Shown here piece after piece: positions 8,475-18,084 of a stretch of 64,000 bases of DNA. Made by a program: the position numbers and the translations under genes. The stretch lies in the NCBI RefSeq assembly GCF_000292345.1, contig NZ_ALOU01000069.1, forward strand, positions 1-64,000, in the 5' to 3' direction. Under the pieces are notes generated by a model. The model searched no databases and was not told the origin of the DNA. It saw only the letters and a program-made list of their open reading frames with translations. Source of the DNA: Cupriavidus sp. BIS7 (lineage in GTDB: Bacteria; Pseudomonadota; Gammaproteobacteria; Burkholderiales; Burkholderiaceae). How positions within the stretch are numbered: position 1 is the first letter of the stretch; every line of letters starts with the position of its first letter.

Positions 8475-9716
8475 ATGTTTTTCAAGCAGACCCTGGACAA
8501 GCAACTCGATAGCTGGATCGCCGACGTGCGCGAGCACGCCAACCTGCCCGTCAAGCTCCGACTCTGGAATGGCAATGAATATCAGCTCGGCAAGTTCGAA
8601 AGACCAGCCGTTACGCTGACAGTGCGCGAGGCCTCCGCGCTGCCTTTCCTGCTGGTGCCCAGCCTGGACAACCTCGGTGAAGCGTATGTCCAGGAGAAGA
8701 TCGATCTCGACGGCCGCCTGGCCGACATCATCAAGGTGGGCTACGGCCTCTCGGCCACTGCTGCACGCAGGGCGGGCGGCGCATTGGCCAAGGTTGCCCT
8801 GCACTTCACCCACACCAAGGCCGAGGACAAGGCATCGATCCAGTATCACTACGATGTCTCGAACGACTTCTACAAGCTCTGGCTCGATCCGAACATGGTC
8901 TACTCATGTGCGTATTTCGAGAACGGCAATGAAGACCTTGCCACCGCGCAGCTCAAGAAGATTGACCACATCCTGACCAAGATCCGGGTGCAGCCGGACC
9001 AGACACTGCTCGACATCGGTTGCGGCTGGGGTGCGCTGGTACTGCGCGCCGCGCAGAAGTTCGGCGCGAAGTGCGTGGGCATCACGCTGTCCCAGAACCA
9101 GTTCGACCTGGCCACCGAACGCGTGAAGGCTGCCGGCTTGCAGGGTCGCATCGAGATTCGCCTGCAGGACTATCGCGACATCCGAGGCCAGTTCGACCGC
9201 ATCACAAGCGTTGGCATGTTCGAACACGTCGGCAAGGCCAATCTCCCTGGCTACTTCGCCCGGGTTCGTGAGTTGCTGGCCGATGGCGGCGTGGCGATGA
9301 ACCACGGCATCACGGTAACGGACCCGGACAGCGGCCAGGTGCCGATGGACGGCTCCGGCTTCATGGATCGCTACGTATTCCCGCAGGGCGAACTGCCGCA
9401 TATCGGCCTGGTGCTGACCACAATGCAGAAAGGCGGCCTCGAAGCGTTCGACGTGGAGTTGCTGCGCCGCCACTATGCGCAGACGTTGCGCCACTGGGCG
9501 GAGAACTTCGAAGCCAATGGAGAGACCATCCGTGCGATGGTGGGCGAGAAGAAGTACCGTATCTGGCGCGTGTACCTGGCAGGCTGTGGTCACGCGTTCA
9601 CGACCGGGAAGATGTCGATTCACCAGGTGGTATGCCAGAAGGCGAATCTCAATGCCGACACGTTCCCGCTTTCGCGGCGCTATATTTACGCGTCTCCCAT
9701 TGGTACGCCGTCCTGA
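8475..9716 (+). CDS. cfa: Cyclopropane-fatty-acyl-phospholipid synthase
   Basis: An S-adenosylmethionine-dependent enzyme that adds a methylene bridge to unsaturated acyl chains of membrane phospholipids, usually in stationary phase or under acid stress. The protein has 413 residues. The N-terminal lipid-binding part (about 1-115) precedes the methyltransferase fold with the SAM motif LLDIGCGWG near residue 178 and the family segment QYHYDVSNDFYKLWLD near 121. The start ATG at 8475 has GGGAGAAAG upstream; the longer in-frame extension is rejected. The next gene begins 3 bases after its stop, so the two may be cotranscribed. Confidence 0.93.
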   Translation: MFFKQTLDKQLDSWIADVREHANLPVKLRLWNGNEYQLGKFERPAVTLTVREASALPFLLVPSLDNLGEAYVQEKIDLDGRLADIIKVGYGLSATAARRAGGALAKVALHFTHTKAEDKASIQYHYDVSNDFYKLWLDPNMVYSCAYFENGNEDLATAQLKKIDHILTKIRVQPDQTLLDIGCGWGALVLRAAQKFGAKCVGITLSQNQFDLATERVKAAGLQGRIEIRLQDYRDIRGQFDRITSVGMFEHVGKANLPGYFARVRELLADGGVAMNHGITVTDPDSGQVPMDGSGFMDRYVFPQGELPHIGLVLTTMQKGGLEAFDVELLRRHYAQTLRHWAENFEANGETIRAMVGEKKYRIWRVYLAGCGHAFTTGKMSIHQVVCQKANLNADTFPLSRRYIYASPIGTPS

Positions 9717-9719
9717 CGT

Positions 9720-10802
9720 TTGACTGACAACCTCGACCTCTTCGGCGATGCCCCGGCATCGCCGTCCACTACGAAGCCCGCCGCCCATTCCGTTACTCCC
9801 GGCGCGGCGGGCGAACCCGAGAAGAAGAAACCCGTTGGCAAGGTGGTCCAGCCCTGGACACCCGACGCCTCACTGGTGGCGCTTGCAAGCCGGCTGCCTT
9901 CGAATCTCTACTTCGGCACCTCATCATGGTCCTATCCGGGCTGGCACGGCATGGTCTACGACGGCCAATACACCGAAAGCCTGCTGTCGCGCAAAGGCCT
10001 GAGCGCGTGCGGCCAGCATCCGCTGCTGCGTGCTGCCGGCATCGATCGCGGCTTCTATGGCCCGATTCCGCTGGCCGATTACCTGAACTACGCGGCACAG
10101 GTGCCAGAGGACTTCCGCTTTCTGGTCAAGGCCCCGGCCAGCGTGTGTGACGCATGGTTGCGCGGCCCCGATGGCGCGGGCCGTCTGCCAAACGCGGCAT
10201 TCCTCGATGCAGAGATCGCGATTCGCGATTTCATCGTACCGGCCACCGGCGGACTCGGTCAGCGCTGCGGCCCGCTGCTGTTCCAGCTATCGCCGCTTGC
10301 GGGCCTGGCCGACGACGGCCCCGCGTTCTTCGCGCGGCTCGAGACTTTCCTGGCGGCACTGCCCCCGCTGGACACCACACAAACACCGCACGCCTGCTAT
10401 GCCGTGGAGATGCGCGATGCCGCGTTGCTGACGCCGCGCTACATTCGCCTGCTGCGCGAGCGGGGCATACGCTTCTGCCTGGCCGCACGCGATCGCCTGC
10501 CGCCCGTCCTGCGGCAGGCCCACGCCCAGGCACTGATGGACGAAGGCACGGCGGGCCCGCTGGTATTGCGATGGATGCTGCGCGAGCGCCGCTCATACGC
10601 GATGGCCGAGCAGGCCTTCGCGCCGTTCGACAAGCTCGCGGATGAAGACGTGGCAACGCGTCACGCCATCGCCGATGTGGTCGTGCGCACGCTGCGCAAT
10701 GGCCAACCCGCCTACGTCATCGTCAGCAATAACGCCGAAGGCTGCGCGCCGCTGAGCATCGTGCGACTGGCCGAAGTCATTGCCGACCGGCTTGCGTCCT
10801 AG
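9720..10802 (+). CDS. DUF72 domain-containing protein
   Basis: A 360-residue member of the widespread DUF72 (YecE-like) family, TIM-barrel proteins of unknown function. The first 60 residues are low-complexity (Pro/Ala/Lys), and the conserved domain begins near LYFGTSSWSYPGWHGMVY (about residue 62). The best start is a TTG at 9720 directly after cfa; there is no ATG before the domain and no clear ribosome-binding site, so the start is uncertain. Its stop codon overlaps the stop of the convergent msrA (shared CTAG). Confidence 0.8.
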   Translation: MTDNLDLFGDAPASPSTTKPAAHSVTPGAAGEPEKKKPVGKVVQPWTPDASLVALASRLPSNLYFGTSSWSYPGWHGMVYDGQYTESLLSRKGLSACGQHPLLRAAGIDRGFYGPIPLADYLNYAAQVPEDFRFLVKAPASVCDAWLRGPDGAGRLPNAAFLDAEIAIRDFIVPATGGLGQRCGPLLFQLSPLAGLADDGPAFFARLETFLAALPPLDTTQTPHACYAVEMRDAALLTPRYIRLLRERGIRFCLAARDRLPPVLRQAHAQALMDEGTAGPLVLRWMLRERRSYAMAEQAFAPFDKLADEDVATRHAIADVVVRTLRNGQPAYVIVSNNAEGCAPLSIVRLAEVIADRLAS

Positions 10803-11341
10803 CGGCGCACGTGGTGCGAGAAATCGCGCCGGAACTTGACCAGCTTCGGCGAGATCACAAACGCGCAGTAGCCCTGCGCCGGATGCTCCTGATAGTAGTT
10901 CTGGTGGCTCGCCTCGGCGCGCCAGTAAGGCTGCTCCGGCTCGATCTGCGTGACAATCCGTGCATCGTACGCATGGCCGGCTTCCAGTTCGCGGATCACG
11001 TACTCGGCCACCGCGCGTTGCGCCTCGGAATGCGTGAAGATGATCGACCGATACTGCGTGCCGATGTCGTTGCCCTGCCGGTTCAGTTGTGTCGGATCGT
11101 GGATCGAGAAGAAGATCTCAAGGATCTCCCGGTAGTTGACCACAGACGGATCGAAGCTAACGCGCACCACTTCGGCGTGCCCGGTCTCGCCTTCGCAGAC
11201 GTCGGAATAGCTGGGCCGGCTGACATGCCCGCCGGTGTAGCCCGATTCCACGGCGCGCACGCCGTCAACCTGTTGAAACACCGCCTCCAGACACCAGAAG
11301 CAGCCTCCGCCGAGCGTGGCGATCTCAAGGCCCTGTTCCAT
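10799..11341 (-). CDS. msrA: Peptide methionine sulfoxide reductase MsrA
   Basis: Reduces S-methionine sulfoxide in proteins and free methionine, with electrons from thioredoxin. The 180-residue protein has the catalytic signature GGGCFWCLEAVF at residues 11-22, the GYTGGHVSRPSYSDVC segment near 36-51, and a second cysteine near residue 158 as the likely resolving residue. The start ATG is preceded on the minus strand by GAGGAGCGAGCAG. It is convergent with the DUF72 gene and overlaps it by the stop codons only. Confidence 0.96.
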   Translation of the reverse strand: MEQGLEIATLGGGCFWCLEAVFQQVDGVRAVESGYTGGHVSRPSYSDVCEGETGHAEVVRVSFDPSVVNYREILEIFFSIHDPTQLNRQGNDIGTQYRSIIFTHSEAQRAVAEYVIRELEAGHAYDARIVTQIEPEQPYWRAEASHQNYYQEHPAQGYCAFVISPKLVKFRRDFSHHVRR

Positions 11342-11571
11342 CTGCTCGCTCCTCTTCCAGCCCGGACGCCGCGCTGGCTCAATCGGGCATCTTGTCTAGC
11401 ATAAGCAACCGGGCGTGGCGCTGCAGGCAAAAATCGCGCGGACGGGCGCGAACATCACATCCTCGGTGGTTGTCAGGACTCCGCTACAATCTCGAACATC
11501 GCTGGCGCACGCCCTTTGTGCGAAAAGCCACCGAAAACCTTGTGGACGGGGATTAGGTTGGAGTTCGTTGA

Positions 11572-12186
11572 ATGCTCGCCGGCCATCCCGATATGAAGAT
11601 CATGGATTTGTGTGGAGCCCGAGACATGGGCATGCCCGAGGCCGAGGCCCCGCTAGTGGGCCGCAAGGCCGCCGCCCCCGATTTTGACAGCCAGCATTTC
11701 AAGCGGGCGCTGTCGCAGTTCGCCACCGGCGTGACAGTGATCACGACGCGCGCGGCGGGCCACGCCCATGCCAACGGCGCACCGTTCGTCGGCATCACGG
11801 CAAGTTCGTTCAACTCCGTTTCGCTGGACCCGCCGCTCGTGCTCTGGAGCATGGCCAACCGCGCCAACAGCCTGCCGATGTTCCGCGACGGTTCGCACTA
11901 CATCATCAACGTGCTGGCGGCGTCGCAGCTCGACCTGTGCCAGCGCTTTGCCACGCTCAAGGGCGACCGCTTCGCGGGCGTGGACTATCGCCTGTCCGAG
12001 ACCGGGCTGCCGATCCTCGCCAACGCACTGGCCTGGTTCGAATGCCACAACCGCAGCCGCTATGACGAAGGCGACCACGTGATCTTCGTCGGCGAAGTGG
12101 AGCGTTGCGGCACGTTCGATACCGGCGGCCGGCCGCTGGTGTTCCAGGGCGCCCAGTTCTCCACGCTCACACCGCTGGACCGGTAG
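11572..12186 (+). CDS. Flavin reductase family protein
   Basis: A flavin-reductase-like domain protein (about 170 residues of domain), expected to bind FMN or FAD and reduce it with NAD(P)H, often as the partner of a two-component monooxygenase. Visible family segments are FKRALSQFATGVTVITT (about 43-59) and the GITASSFNSVSLDPPLVLW stretch. Two starts are possible, each with a GGAG about eight bases upstream: ATG 11572 (204 residues) and ATG 11626 (186 residues). The shorter is as likely. No monooxygenase gene lies next to it, so its partner is unknown. Confidence 0.85.
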   Translation: MLAGHPDMKIMDLCGARDMGMPEAEAPLVGRKAAAPDFDSQHFKRALSQFATGVTVITTRAAGHAHANGAPFVGITASSFNSVSLDPPLVLWSMANRANSLPMFRDGSHYIINVLAASQLDLCQRFATLKGDRFAGVDYRLSETGLPILANALAWFECHNRSRYDEGDHVIFVGEVERCGTFDTGGRPLVFQGAQFSTLTPLDR

Positions 12187-12210
12187 CCCCTCAAGCTACC
12201 TCGGCTTCCC

Positions 12211-12687
12211 TCAGCCTGCATCCTTCACGATCGCCAGCGGCGATCCGTCGGTCTTGATCCGCTGCAGCACGATGTTCGAACGGATATCCATGACGCCCGG
12301 CGTGCGGTAGAGCCGGTTCACGATGAAGTCCGAATAGTGCTTCAGGTTGCGCGCCTGAACGCGCAGGATGTAGTTGCTGTCCCCCGTGATGACATAGGCC
12401 GTGAGCACTTCCGGCCACGTCTGCACGACCGCGTTGAACGTGTCGTGCCAGCCCTCCACATCGTGCCGCATCGACACCTGCACGATTGCCTCGATCTCCA
12501 GCCCAAGCTGCTCGGCATCGAACCACGCCCGATAACCGCCGATTACGCCACTTTCTTCGAGCAGCCGTACCCGCCGCAGGCAGGCCGACGGTGACAGCGC
12601 CACGCGGTCCGCCAGGTCCTGATTGCTGATGCGGCCGTTCTCCTGCAGGCACGTCAGGATGCGCAAATCGATCGGATCAAGGGTCAT
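12211..12687 (-). CDS. kynR: Lrp/AsnC family regulator of the kynurenine operon
   Basis: A 158-residue Lrp/AsnC regulator. An N-terminal winged helix-turn-helix (about 1-60: DLRILTCLQENGRISNQDLA, SPSACLRRVRLLE) is followed by a RAM effector-binding domain. It is divergent from kynBUA with a 151-base spacer holding repeated TTTCGCA/TGCGAA elements. KynR homologues in this position activate kynBUA in response to L-kynurenine, so that role is assigned here by position and family. Confidence 0.9.
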   Translation of the reverse strand: MTLDPIDLRILTCLQENGRISNQDLADRVALSPSACLRRVRLLEESGVIGGYRAWFDAEQLGLEIEAIVQVSMRHDVEGWHDTFNAVVQTWPEVLTAYVITGDSNYILRVQARNLKHYSDFIVNRLYRTPGVMDIRSNIVLQRIKTDGSPLAIVKDAG

Positions 12688-12764
12688 TTCGCAGAATCCA
12701 CGAATATTTAACTGGTGCGAACAATTTTATGCGAAAGAAGGCTGAATCGACGGCCCATTTCGCA
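12687..12764. promoter_or_regulatory. Repeated TTTCGCA/TGCGAA boxes between kynR and kynB
   Basis: The divergent spacer has TTTCGCA at 12687-12693 and 12758-12764, and the inverse form TGCGAAA at 12730-12736 and TGCGAAC at 12716-12722. Multiple half-sites of alternating orientation suit a multimeric Lrp-family protein. A possible kynB -10 (TATGAT) is at 12788-12793, just downstream of the last box. Confidence 0.5.
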
Positions 12765-12838
12765 AGGCTTTTTTCGGGGAGTTTGACTATGATCCCCACA
12801 CACACCGCGTCGACAAGAACACGCCGATCCGAGACAAC

Positions 12839-13495
12839 ATGCCCCACGCCCCCTTTATTCACTACGGCCGCCGCATCTGGGATATCACGCCGCCAGTCTC
12901 GCCAGCCACGCCGGTCTGGCCTGGCGACACGCCGTTCCAGCACGAGCCGTCCTGGCAGCTCGACGAGCATTGCCCGGTCAACGTCGGCCGCATCACGATG
13001 TCGCCGCACACCGGCGCCCACGCCGATGCACCGCTGCACTACGCCGCTGATGGCGCGCCGATTGGCGCGGTGCCGCTGGACGCCTATCTGGGCCCCTGCC
13101 GCGTGATCCATTGCATCGGCGCCGCGCCGCGCGTGGAGCCCCATCACATCGAACACGCACTGGCCGACACGCCGCCGCGCGTGCTGCTGCGCACCTATGC
13201 ACGGGCGCCGCAAGCCACGTGGGATTCTGCCTTCTGTGCCGTGGCCCCCGAAACGATCGCCCTGCTGGCCCGCCATGGCGTCAGGCTGGTCGGCATCGAT
13301 ACGCCATCACTCGACCCCGAAACCTCGAAGACGATGGACGCGCACCACGCCGTGCGTGACCACCGGCTGGCCATCCTCGAAGGCATCGTGCTGGACGAGG
13401 TACCGGCTGGCGACTACGAACTGATCGCGCTGCCGCTGCGCCTGGCCACGCTCGACGCGAGCCCGGTGCGCGCCGTGCTGCGCGAGCTTCCCTGA
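12839..13495 (+). CDS. kynB: Kynurenine formamidase
   Basis: Hydrolyses N-formylkynurenine to kynurenine and formate, the second step of tryptophan degradation. It is a 218-residue member of the metal-dependent cyclase/formamidase family. The metal-binding motif [11 protein letters not shown] is at residues 57-67, and GIDTPSLDP near 157-165 is the second family signature. It is the first gene of kynBUA and is followed by kynU after 46 bases. Confidence 0.95.
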   Translation: MPHAPFIHYGRRIWDITPPVSPATPVWPGDTPFQHEPSWQLDEHCPVNVGRITMSPHTGAHADAPLHYAADGAPIGAVPLDAYLGPCRVIHCIGAAPRVEPHHIEHALADTPPRVLLRTYARAPQATWDSAFCAVAPETIALLARHGVRLVGIDTPSLDPETSKTMDAHHAVRDHRLAILEGIVLDEVPAGDYELIALPLRLATLDASPVRAVLRELP

Positions 13496-13541
13496 CTCAC
13501 ACGCCCTCAACACAACCGCTTACCAAACGGAAGAAGTACGC

Positions 13542-14798
13542 ATGACAACGCTGACCCGTGAACACTGTCAGGCGCTGGATCGGGATGACCCGCTCCGCGC
13601 ACTGCGCGAACAGTTCGCCCTGCCCGAGGGCGTGATCTACCTTGACGGCAATTCGCTCGGCGCCCGCCCGCGCGCGGCCGCGGCACGTGCCGCACAGGTG
13701 GTGAGCGAGGAATGGGGCAACGGCCTGATCCGCAGCTGGAACACCGCAGGCTGGTTCGACCTGCCGCGCCGCCTTGGCAATCTGCTGGCCCCGCTGATCG
13801 GCGCCGGCACCGACGAAGTGGTGGTGACCGACACCACGTCGATCAACCTGTTCAAGGTGCTGGCCGCCGCGCTGCGCGTGCAGCAGCAACGCGATCCGGC
13901 GCGCCGCGTGATCGTGTCCGAGGCCAGCAACTTCCCGACCGATCTCTATATCGCCCAGGGCCTGGCCGACCTGCTGCAGCAGGGATATGAAGTGCGGCTG
14001 GTCAACAGCCCGGACGAGATCGATGCGGCCGTGGGCGCCGACACCGCCGTGCTGATGCTTACGCACGTCAACTACAAGACCGGCGAGATGCTCGACATGG
14101 CCGGTCTGACCGAGATGGCCCATGCGCGCGGCGTGCTGACCGTGTGGGACCTGGCGCACTCGGCCGGCGCAGTGCCCGTCGCGCTCAACGCGGCGAAGGC
14201 CGACTACGCAATCGGCTGCACCTACAAGTACCTGAACGGCGGCCCGGGCTCCCCGGCTTTCGTGTGGGTGGCCCCCGCGCTGCGCGACCAGTTCTGGCAG
14301 CCGCTGTCGGGCTGGTGGGGCCATGGCGCACCGTTCGCGATGTCGCCGCAATATGAACCGGCCCGCGGCATCAACCGCTTCCTGTGCGGCACGCAACCGA
14401 TGACGTCGCTGGCCATGGTCGAGTGCGGCCTGGACATCTTCGTGCAGACCAGCATGACCGCGCTGCGCGCCAAGTCGCTGAAGCTGACCGATCTGTTTAT
14501 CGAGCTGGTCGAGGCCCGCTGCGCCGCGCACCCGCTGTCGCTGGTCACGCCGCGCGACCACACGAAGCGCGGCAGCCAGGTCAGCTTTGCGCATCCCGAT
14601 GGCTACGCGCTGGTGGCCGCGCTGATCGAGCGCGGCGTCATCGGCGACTATCGCGAACCCGGCATTGCCCGCTTCGGCTTCACGCCGCTCTATACGAGCT
14701 TTACTGAAGTGTGGGACGCCGTGGAGATCATGCGCGATGTGCTCGACAGCGGCGCCTACCGCGACGCCCGCTTTGCCGTGCGGACGGCGGTGACCTGA
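13542..14798 (+). CDS. kynU: Kynureninase
   Basis: A PLP enzyme that cleaves kynurenine to anthranilate and alanine. Length (418) is standard. The N-terminal [12 protein letters not shown] segment and the PLP-lysine region [16 protein letters not shown], with the lysine at about residue 229, identify the family. It lies between kynB and kynA in the operon; kynA starts 12 bases after its stop. The pathway made by the three genes ends at anthranilate. Confidence 0.97.
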   Translation: MTTLTREHCQALDRDDPLRALREQFALPEGVIYLDGNSLGARPRAAAARAAQVVSEEWGNGLIRSWNTAGWFDLPRRLGNLLAPLIGAGTDEVVVTDTTSINLFKVLAAALRVQQQRDPARRVIVSEASNFPTDLYIAQGLADLLQQGYEVRLVNSPDEIDAAVGADTAVLMLTHVNYKTGEMLDMAGLTEMAHARGVLTVWDLAHSAGAVPVALNAAKADYAIGCTYKYLNGGPGSPAFVWVAPALRDQFWQPLSGWWGHGAPFAMSPQYEPARGINRFLCGTQPMTSLAMVECGLDIFVQTSMTALRAKSLKLTDLFIELVEARCAAHPLSLVTPRDHTKRGSQVSFAHPDGYALVAALIERGVIGDYREPGIARFGFTPLYTSFTEVWDAVEIMRDVLDSGAYRDARFAVRTAVT

Positions 14799-14810
14799 GC
14801 GGAGTCCATC

Positions 14811-15683
14811 ATGAGCGAATTCAAGGGATGCCCGATGGGGCACGGCGCCAACCCGAATGGCGAGGATGGCTGGCACGGCGCGCAGATGGATTTTGCGCGC
14901 GACATGAGCTATGGGGACTATCTCGGCCTGGATCAGATCCTGAGCGCGCAGCATCCGCTGTCGCCCGATCACAACGAGATGCTGTTCATCATCCAGCATC
15001 AGACCACCGAACTGTGGATGAAGCTGATGCTGCATGAACTGCGCGCGGCCCGTGACGGCGTGAAGACCGACCAGCTCCAGCCGGCTTTCAAGATGCTGGC
15101 ACGCGTATCGCGCATCATGGACCAGCTGGTGCAGGCGTGGAACGTGCTGGCGACGATGACGCCGCCCGAGTACTCGGCCATGCGCCCGTACCTTGGCGCG
15201 TCGTCAGGCTTCCAGTCGTACCAGTATCGCGAGATCGAGTTCATCCTCGGCAACAAGAACGCGGCGATGCTGCGCCCGCATGCGCACCGGCCCGAGCATC
15301 TGAACCTCGTGGAGACCGCGCTGAATACGCCGTCGATGTATGACGAGGCGATCCGCCTGATGGCGCGGCGCGGGTTCAAGATCGACGCCGAAGTGGTCGA
15401 ACGGGACTGGACCCAGCCGACGCAGTACAACGCATCGGTCGAAGCCGCGTGGCTCGAGGTCTATCGCAACCCGTCGGCGCACTGGGAGCTCTACGAACTC
15501 GGCGAGAAGTTCGTCGACCTGGAAGACTCCTTCCGCCAATGGCGCTTCCGCCATGTCACGACGGTGGAACGCGTGATCGGCTTCAAGCGCGGCACCGGCG
15601 GCACCGAAGGCGTCAGCTATCTGCGCAGGATGCTCGACGTGGTGCTGTTCCCGGAACTGTGGAAGCTGCGGACGGACCTCTGA
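14811..15683 (+). CDS. kynA: Tryptophan 2,3-dioxygenase
   Basis: A haem enzyme that opens the indole ring of L-tryptophan with O2 to give N-formylkynurenine, the first pathway step. The 290-residue protein has the substrate-binding segments [34 protein letters not shown], and the haem-ligand histidine in [11 protein letters not shown], followed by the GTGGTEG loop. It is the last gene of the operon and is convergent with the IclR regulator, with 6 bases between the stops. A 9-bp GC hairpin at 15693-15721 inside the end of the IclR gene could help stop transcripts. Confidence 0.97.
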   Translation: MSEFKGCPMGHGANPNGEDGWHGAQMDFARDMSYGDYLGLDQILSAQHPLSPDHNEMLFIIQHQTTELWMKLMLHELRAARDGVKTDQLQPAFKMLARVSRIMDQLVQAWNVLATMTPPEYSAMRPYLGASSGFQSYQYREIEFILGNKNAAMLRPHAHRPEHLNLVETALNTPSMYDEAIRLMARRGFKIDAEVVERDWTQPTQYNASVEAAWLEVYRNPSAHWELYELGEKFVDLEDSFRQWRFRHVTTVERVIGFKRGTGGTEGVSYLRRMLDVVLFPELWKLRTDL

Positions 15684-15689
15684 CCCCGA

Positions 15690-16508
15690 TCAGCGCCCGG
15701 CCGGATCAGACAGCCGGGCGCCCAGCGCCTGCAACGCAGGCGCCAGCTTTTCGCGGAACACGTCTTCGCTGACCGCGCCATACGATGCACTGCAACTCAG
15801 CATGTGCAGATCCTTTTCCCCCACTGGCCTGAACGCCACGGCGCACGCGTGAATGGCGGGATGCCAGTCACGAAAAGACGCCGCATATCCATCGCGCTCG
15901 GCGGCCGCCAGGGCCGCACGCATCGGCGCTTGCTGGACCTTCCATTGCTCGGGGAACGCCTGCGCGAACTCGGCCAGCACCTTCTCGCGCCTTGCCTGCG
16001 GCAACGCTGCCAGATAGGCGCGGCCCATCGAACTCGATACCAGCGAAAGACGCGACCCCACGCCCAGGCCAAGCATCGCGCCGGCATCGTTGCGGATCGA
16101 CTCCAGATAGATGACGTCCAGACGCTCGCGCTTGCCAAGCGACACCGACACGCCATGCTGCTGCGCGAACGCCAGCATGTGCGGGCGGGCCAGCGCCACC
16201 GCATCGGACGCCGACAGATAGGAAAAGCCGAGTGCCAGCACGCCGGCATCGAGCGCATACTTGCCCAGGCTGTCGTCATAGCGCAGGTAGCCAAGCTGGA
16301 CCAACGTGCCTGCCAGCCGGCTCACCGTCGCTTTCGGGAAGCCGGTGCGGCGGACGAAATCCTGGTTGCCGAGCATCACTTCGCCAGTGCGGAAGCAACG
16401 CAGCAGTTCCAGCCCACGCGCCAGTGCGGTGACGAAGTTCGGATCGCTTTCGCGTTCGCGCTGTTCCGGCTCGGCGGCTGACGCGGCGGAAGTGGTGGAA
16501 GTGGCCAA
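15690..16508 (-). CDS. IclR family transcriptional regulator
   Basis: A 272-residue IclR-type regulator: a winged helix-turn-helix N-terminus (about 25-95, including FVRRTGFPKATVSRLAGTL) and a GAF-like effector domain (about 100-265). It is divergent from glutaryl-CoA dehydrogenase across a 221-base spacer that has a strong palindromic operator (16611-16635) just downstream of the gcdH promoter. Control of gcdH, and perhaps itself, is the natural inference. The effector is unknown; glutarate or glutaryl-CoA would fit. Confidence 0.88.
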   Translation of the reverse strand: MATSTTSAASAAEPEQRERESDPNFVTALARGLELLRCFRTGEVMLGNQDFVRRTGFPKATVSRLAGTLVQLGYLRYDDSLGKYALDAGVLALGFSYLSASDAVALARPHMLAFAQQHGVSVSLGKRERLDVIYLESIRNDAGAMLGLGVGSRLSLVSSSMGRAYLAALPQARREKVLAEFAQAFPEQWKVQQAPMRAALAAAERDGYAASFRDWHPAIHACAVAFRPVGEKDLHMLSCSASYGAVSEDVFREKLAPALQALGARLSDPAGR

Positions 16509-16574
16509 GGCGAAACTCCAGGTAGGGTTGGTCGATTGCCGAACGCAAATCTCCGGGGCCCGAGAATTCCCCTG

Positions 16575-16602
16575 TTGCAGCGCAGATCGGTTCGGCTATA
16601 CT
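16575..16602 (+). promoter_or_regulatory. Predicted sigma-70 promoter of gcdH
   Basis: TTGCAG (-35, 16575-16580) and TATACT (-10, 16597-16602) are separated by 16 bases and lie about 130 bases upstream of the gcdH start. The palindromic operator at 16611-16635 begins eight bases after the -10, covering the expected start point, which fits repression by the IclR protein. Confidence 0.6.
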
Positions 16603-16610
16603 AGCTCATC

Positions 16611-16635
16611 GGAACAAAGTTCCGCAATGCGGAAC
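16611..16635. promoter_or_regulatory. Palindromic IclR-type operator
   Basis: Two overlapping inverted repeats share one arm: GGAAC-AAA-GTTCC (16611-16623) and GTTCCGC-AAT-GCGGAAC (16619-16635). A further TTCCGC half-site follows at 16644-16649. Position over the gcdH transcription start and beside an IclR gene supports an operator function. Confidence 0.65.
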
Positions 16636-16729
16636 CAAAGAAATTCCGCCCAATCCCCGCTTCGGGTTGTTTTTCCGGACTATGTGAAGGCTACGAGCCT
16701 TCATCGCCTCACCAAAGAAGGAGACCTCC

Positions 16730-17923
16730 ATGGCTGCCAATGCCGAATTCCACTGGGCCGACCCGCTGCTGCTGGACCAGCAACTGACCGCCGACGAGCG
16801 CATGGTGCGCGACGCCGCCGCGGCCTACTGCCAGGACAAGCTGATGCCGCGCGTTCTGCAGTCGTTCCGCAACGAGAAGACTGATGTGGAGATCTTCCGC
16901 GAGATGGGCGAACTGGGCCTGCTCGGCCCCACCATCCCCGAGGAATACGGCGGCCCCGGTCTGAACTACGTCAGCTACGGCCTGATCGCGCGTGAAGTGG
17001 AGCGCGTGGATTCGGGCTACCGCTCGATGATGAGCGTGCAGTCCTCGCTCGTGATGGTACCGATCTACGAGTTCGGCACCGAAGCGCAGAAGCAGAAGTA
17101 CCTGCCCAAGCTGGCCACCGGCGAGTGGATTGGCTGCTTCGGCCTGACCGAACCGAACCACGGCTCGGACCCGGGCTCGATGGTGACCCGCGCGAAGAAG
17201 GTCGATGGCGGCTATGAGCTGAGCGGCGCCAAGATGTGGATCACGAACTCGCCGATCGCCGACGTCTTCGTGGTGTGGGCCAAGCTGGCTGGCGAAGACG
17301 GCAAGGAAGATATCCGCGGTTTCATCCTGGAAAAGGGCTGGAAGGGCCTGAGCGCCCCGGCCATTCACGGCAAGGTTGGCCTGCGCACGTCGATCACCGG
17401 TGAAATCGTGCTGGACCAGGTCTTCGTACCGGAAGAGAACATCATGCCGGGCGTGAAGGGCCTCAAGGGTCCGTTCACCTGCCTGAACTCGGCGCGCTAC
17501 GGCATCGCCTGGGGTGCGCTCGGCGCGGCGGAATTCTGCTGGCACACCGCCCGTCAGTACACGCTGGACCGCAAGCAGTTCGGCCGCCCGCTGGCCGCCA
17601 CGCAGCTGGTGCAGAAGAAACTGGCCGACATGCAGACCGAAATCACGCTGGCCCTGCAAGGCTGCCTGCGCCTGGGCCGCATGAAGGACGAAGGCACCGC
17701 CGCAGTGGAAATCACGTCGATCATGAAGCGCAATTCGTGCGGCAAGTCGCTCGACATCGCCCGCGTGGCACGTGACATGCTCGGCGGCAACGGCATCTCC
17801 GACGAGTTCGGCGTCATCCGCCACGTGGTCAACCTCGAGGTCGTCAATACCTACGAAGGCACCCATGACATCCACGCGCTGATCCTGGGCCGTGCGCAAA
17901 CCGGCCTCCAGGCATTCTTCTGA
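16730..17923 (+). CDS. gcdH: Glutaryl-CoA dehydrogenase
   Basis: An FAD-dependent acyl-CoA dehydrogenase that oxidises and decarboxylates glutaryl-CoA to crotonyl-CoA, in lysine, tryptophan and dicarboxylate breakdown. The 397-residue length, the [12 protein letters not shown] segment, and the C-terminal [20 protein letters not shown] block with the catalytic Glu near residue 376 are typical of GCDH rather than general acyl-CoA dehydrogenases. The start has AAGGAGA upstream. It ends before a strong terminator at 18048-18083 and is divergent from an IclR regulator. Confidence 0.93.
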   Translation: MAANAEFHWADPLLLDQQLTADERMVRDAAAAYCQDKLMPRVLQSFRNEKTDVEIFREMGELGLLGPTIPEEYGGPGLNYVSYGLIAREVERVDSGYRSMMSVQSSLVMVPIYEFGTEAQKQKYLPKLATGEWIGCFGLTEPNHGSDPGSMVTRAKKVDGGYELSGAKMWITNSPIADVFVVWAKLAGEDGKEDIRGFILEKGWKGLSAPAIHGKVGLRTSITGEIVLDQVFVPEENIMPGVKGLKGPFTCLNSARYGIAWGALGAAEFCWHTARQYTLDRKQFGRPLAATQLVQKKLADMQTEITLALQGCLRLGRMKDEGTAAVEITSIMKRNSCGKSLDIARVARDMLGGNGISDEFGVIRHVVNLEVVNTYEGTHDIHALILGRAQTGLQAFF

Positions 17924-18047
17924 AGCCGGAGGGTCGAAAAAACGCCCGGTCTTGAGTCATCAAGCCGGGCGGAAGCACACTACCAAGGAGACGACGGGCA
18001 AGCCCGCCGTTTTACGACATCGGTCGAAAGATCAGTCAGTGGTACCG

Positions 18048-18083
18048 AACCGGGCCAGGGGCAAACCCCTCGCCCGGTTTTTT
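18048..18083 (+). terminator. Rho-independent terminator after gcdH
   Basis: AACCGGGC at 18048-18055 pairs with GCCCGGTT at 18072-18079, with an inner GGGG/CCCC stem and a CAAA loop, followed by a run of T. A smaller hairpin (GCCCGG/CCGGGC, about 17943-17971) lies just after the gcdH stop. Confidence 0.85.
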
Positions 18084-18084
18084 C

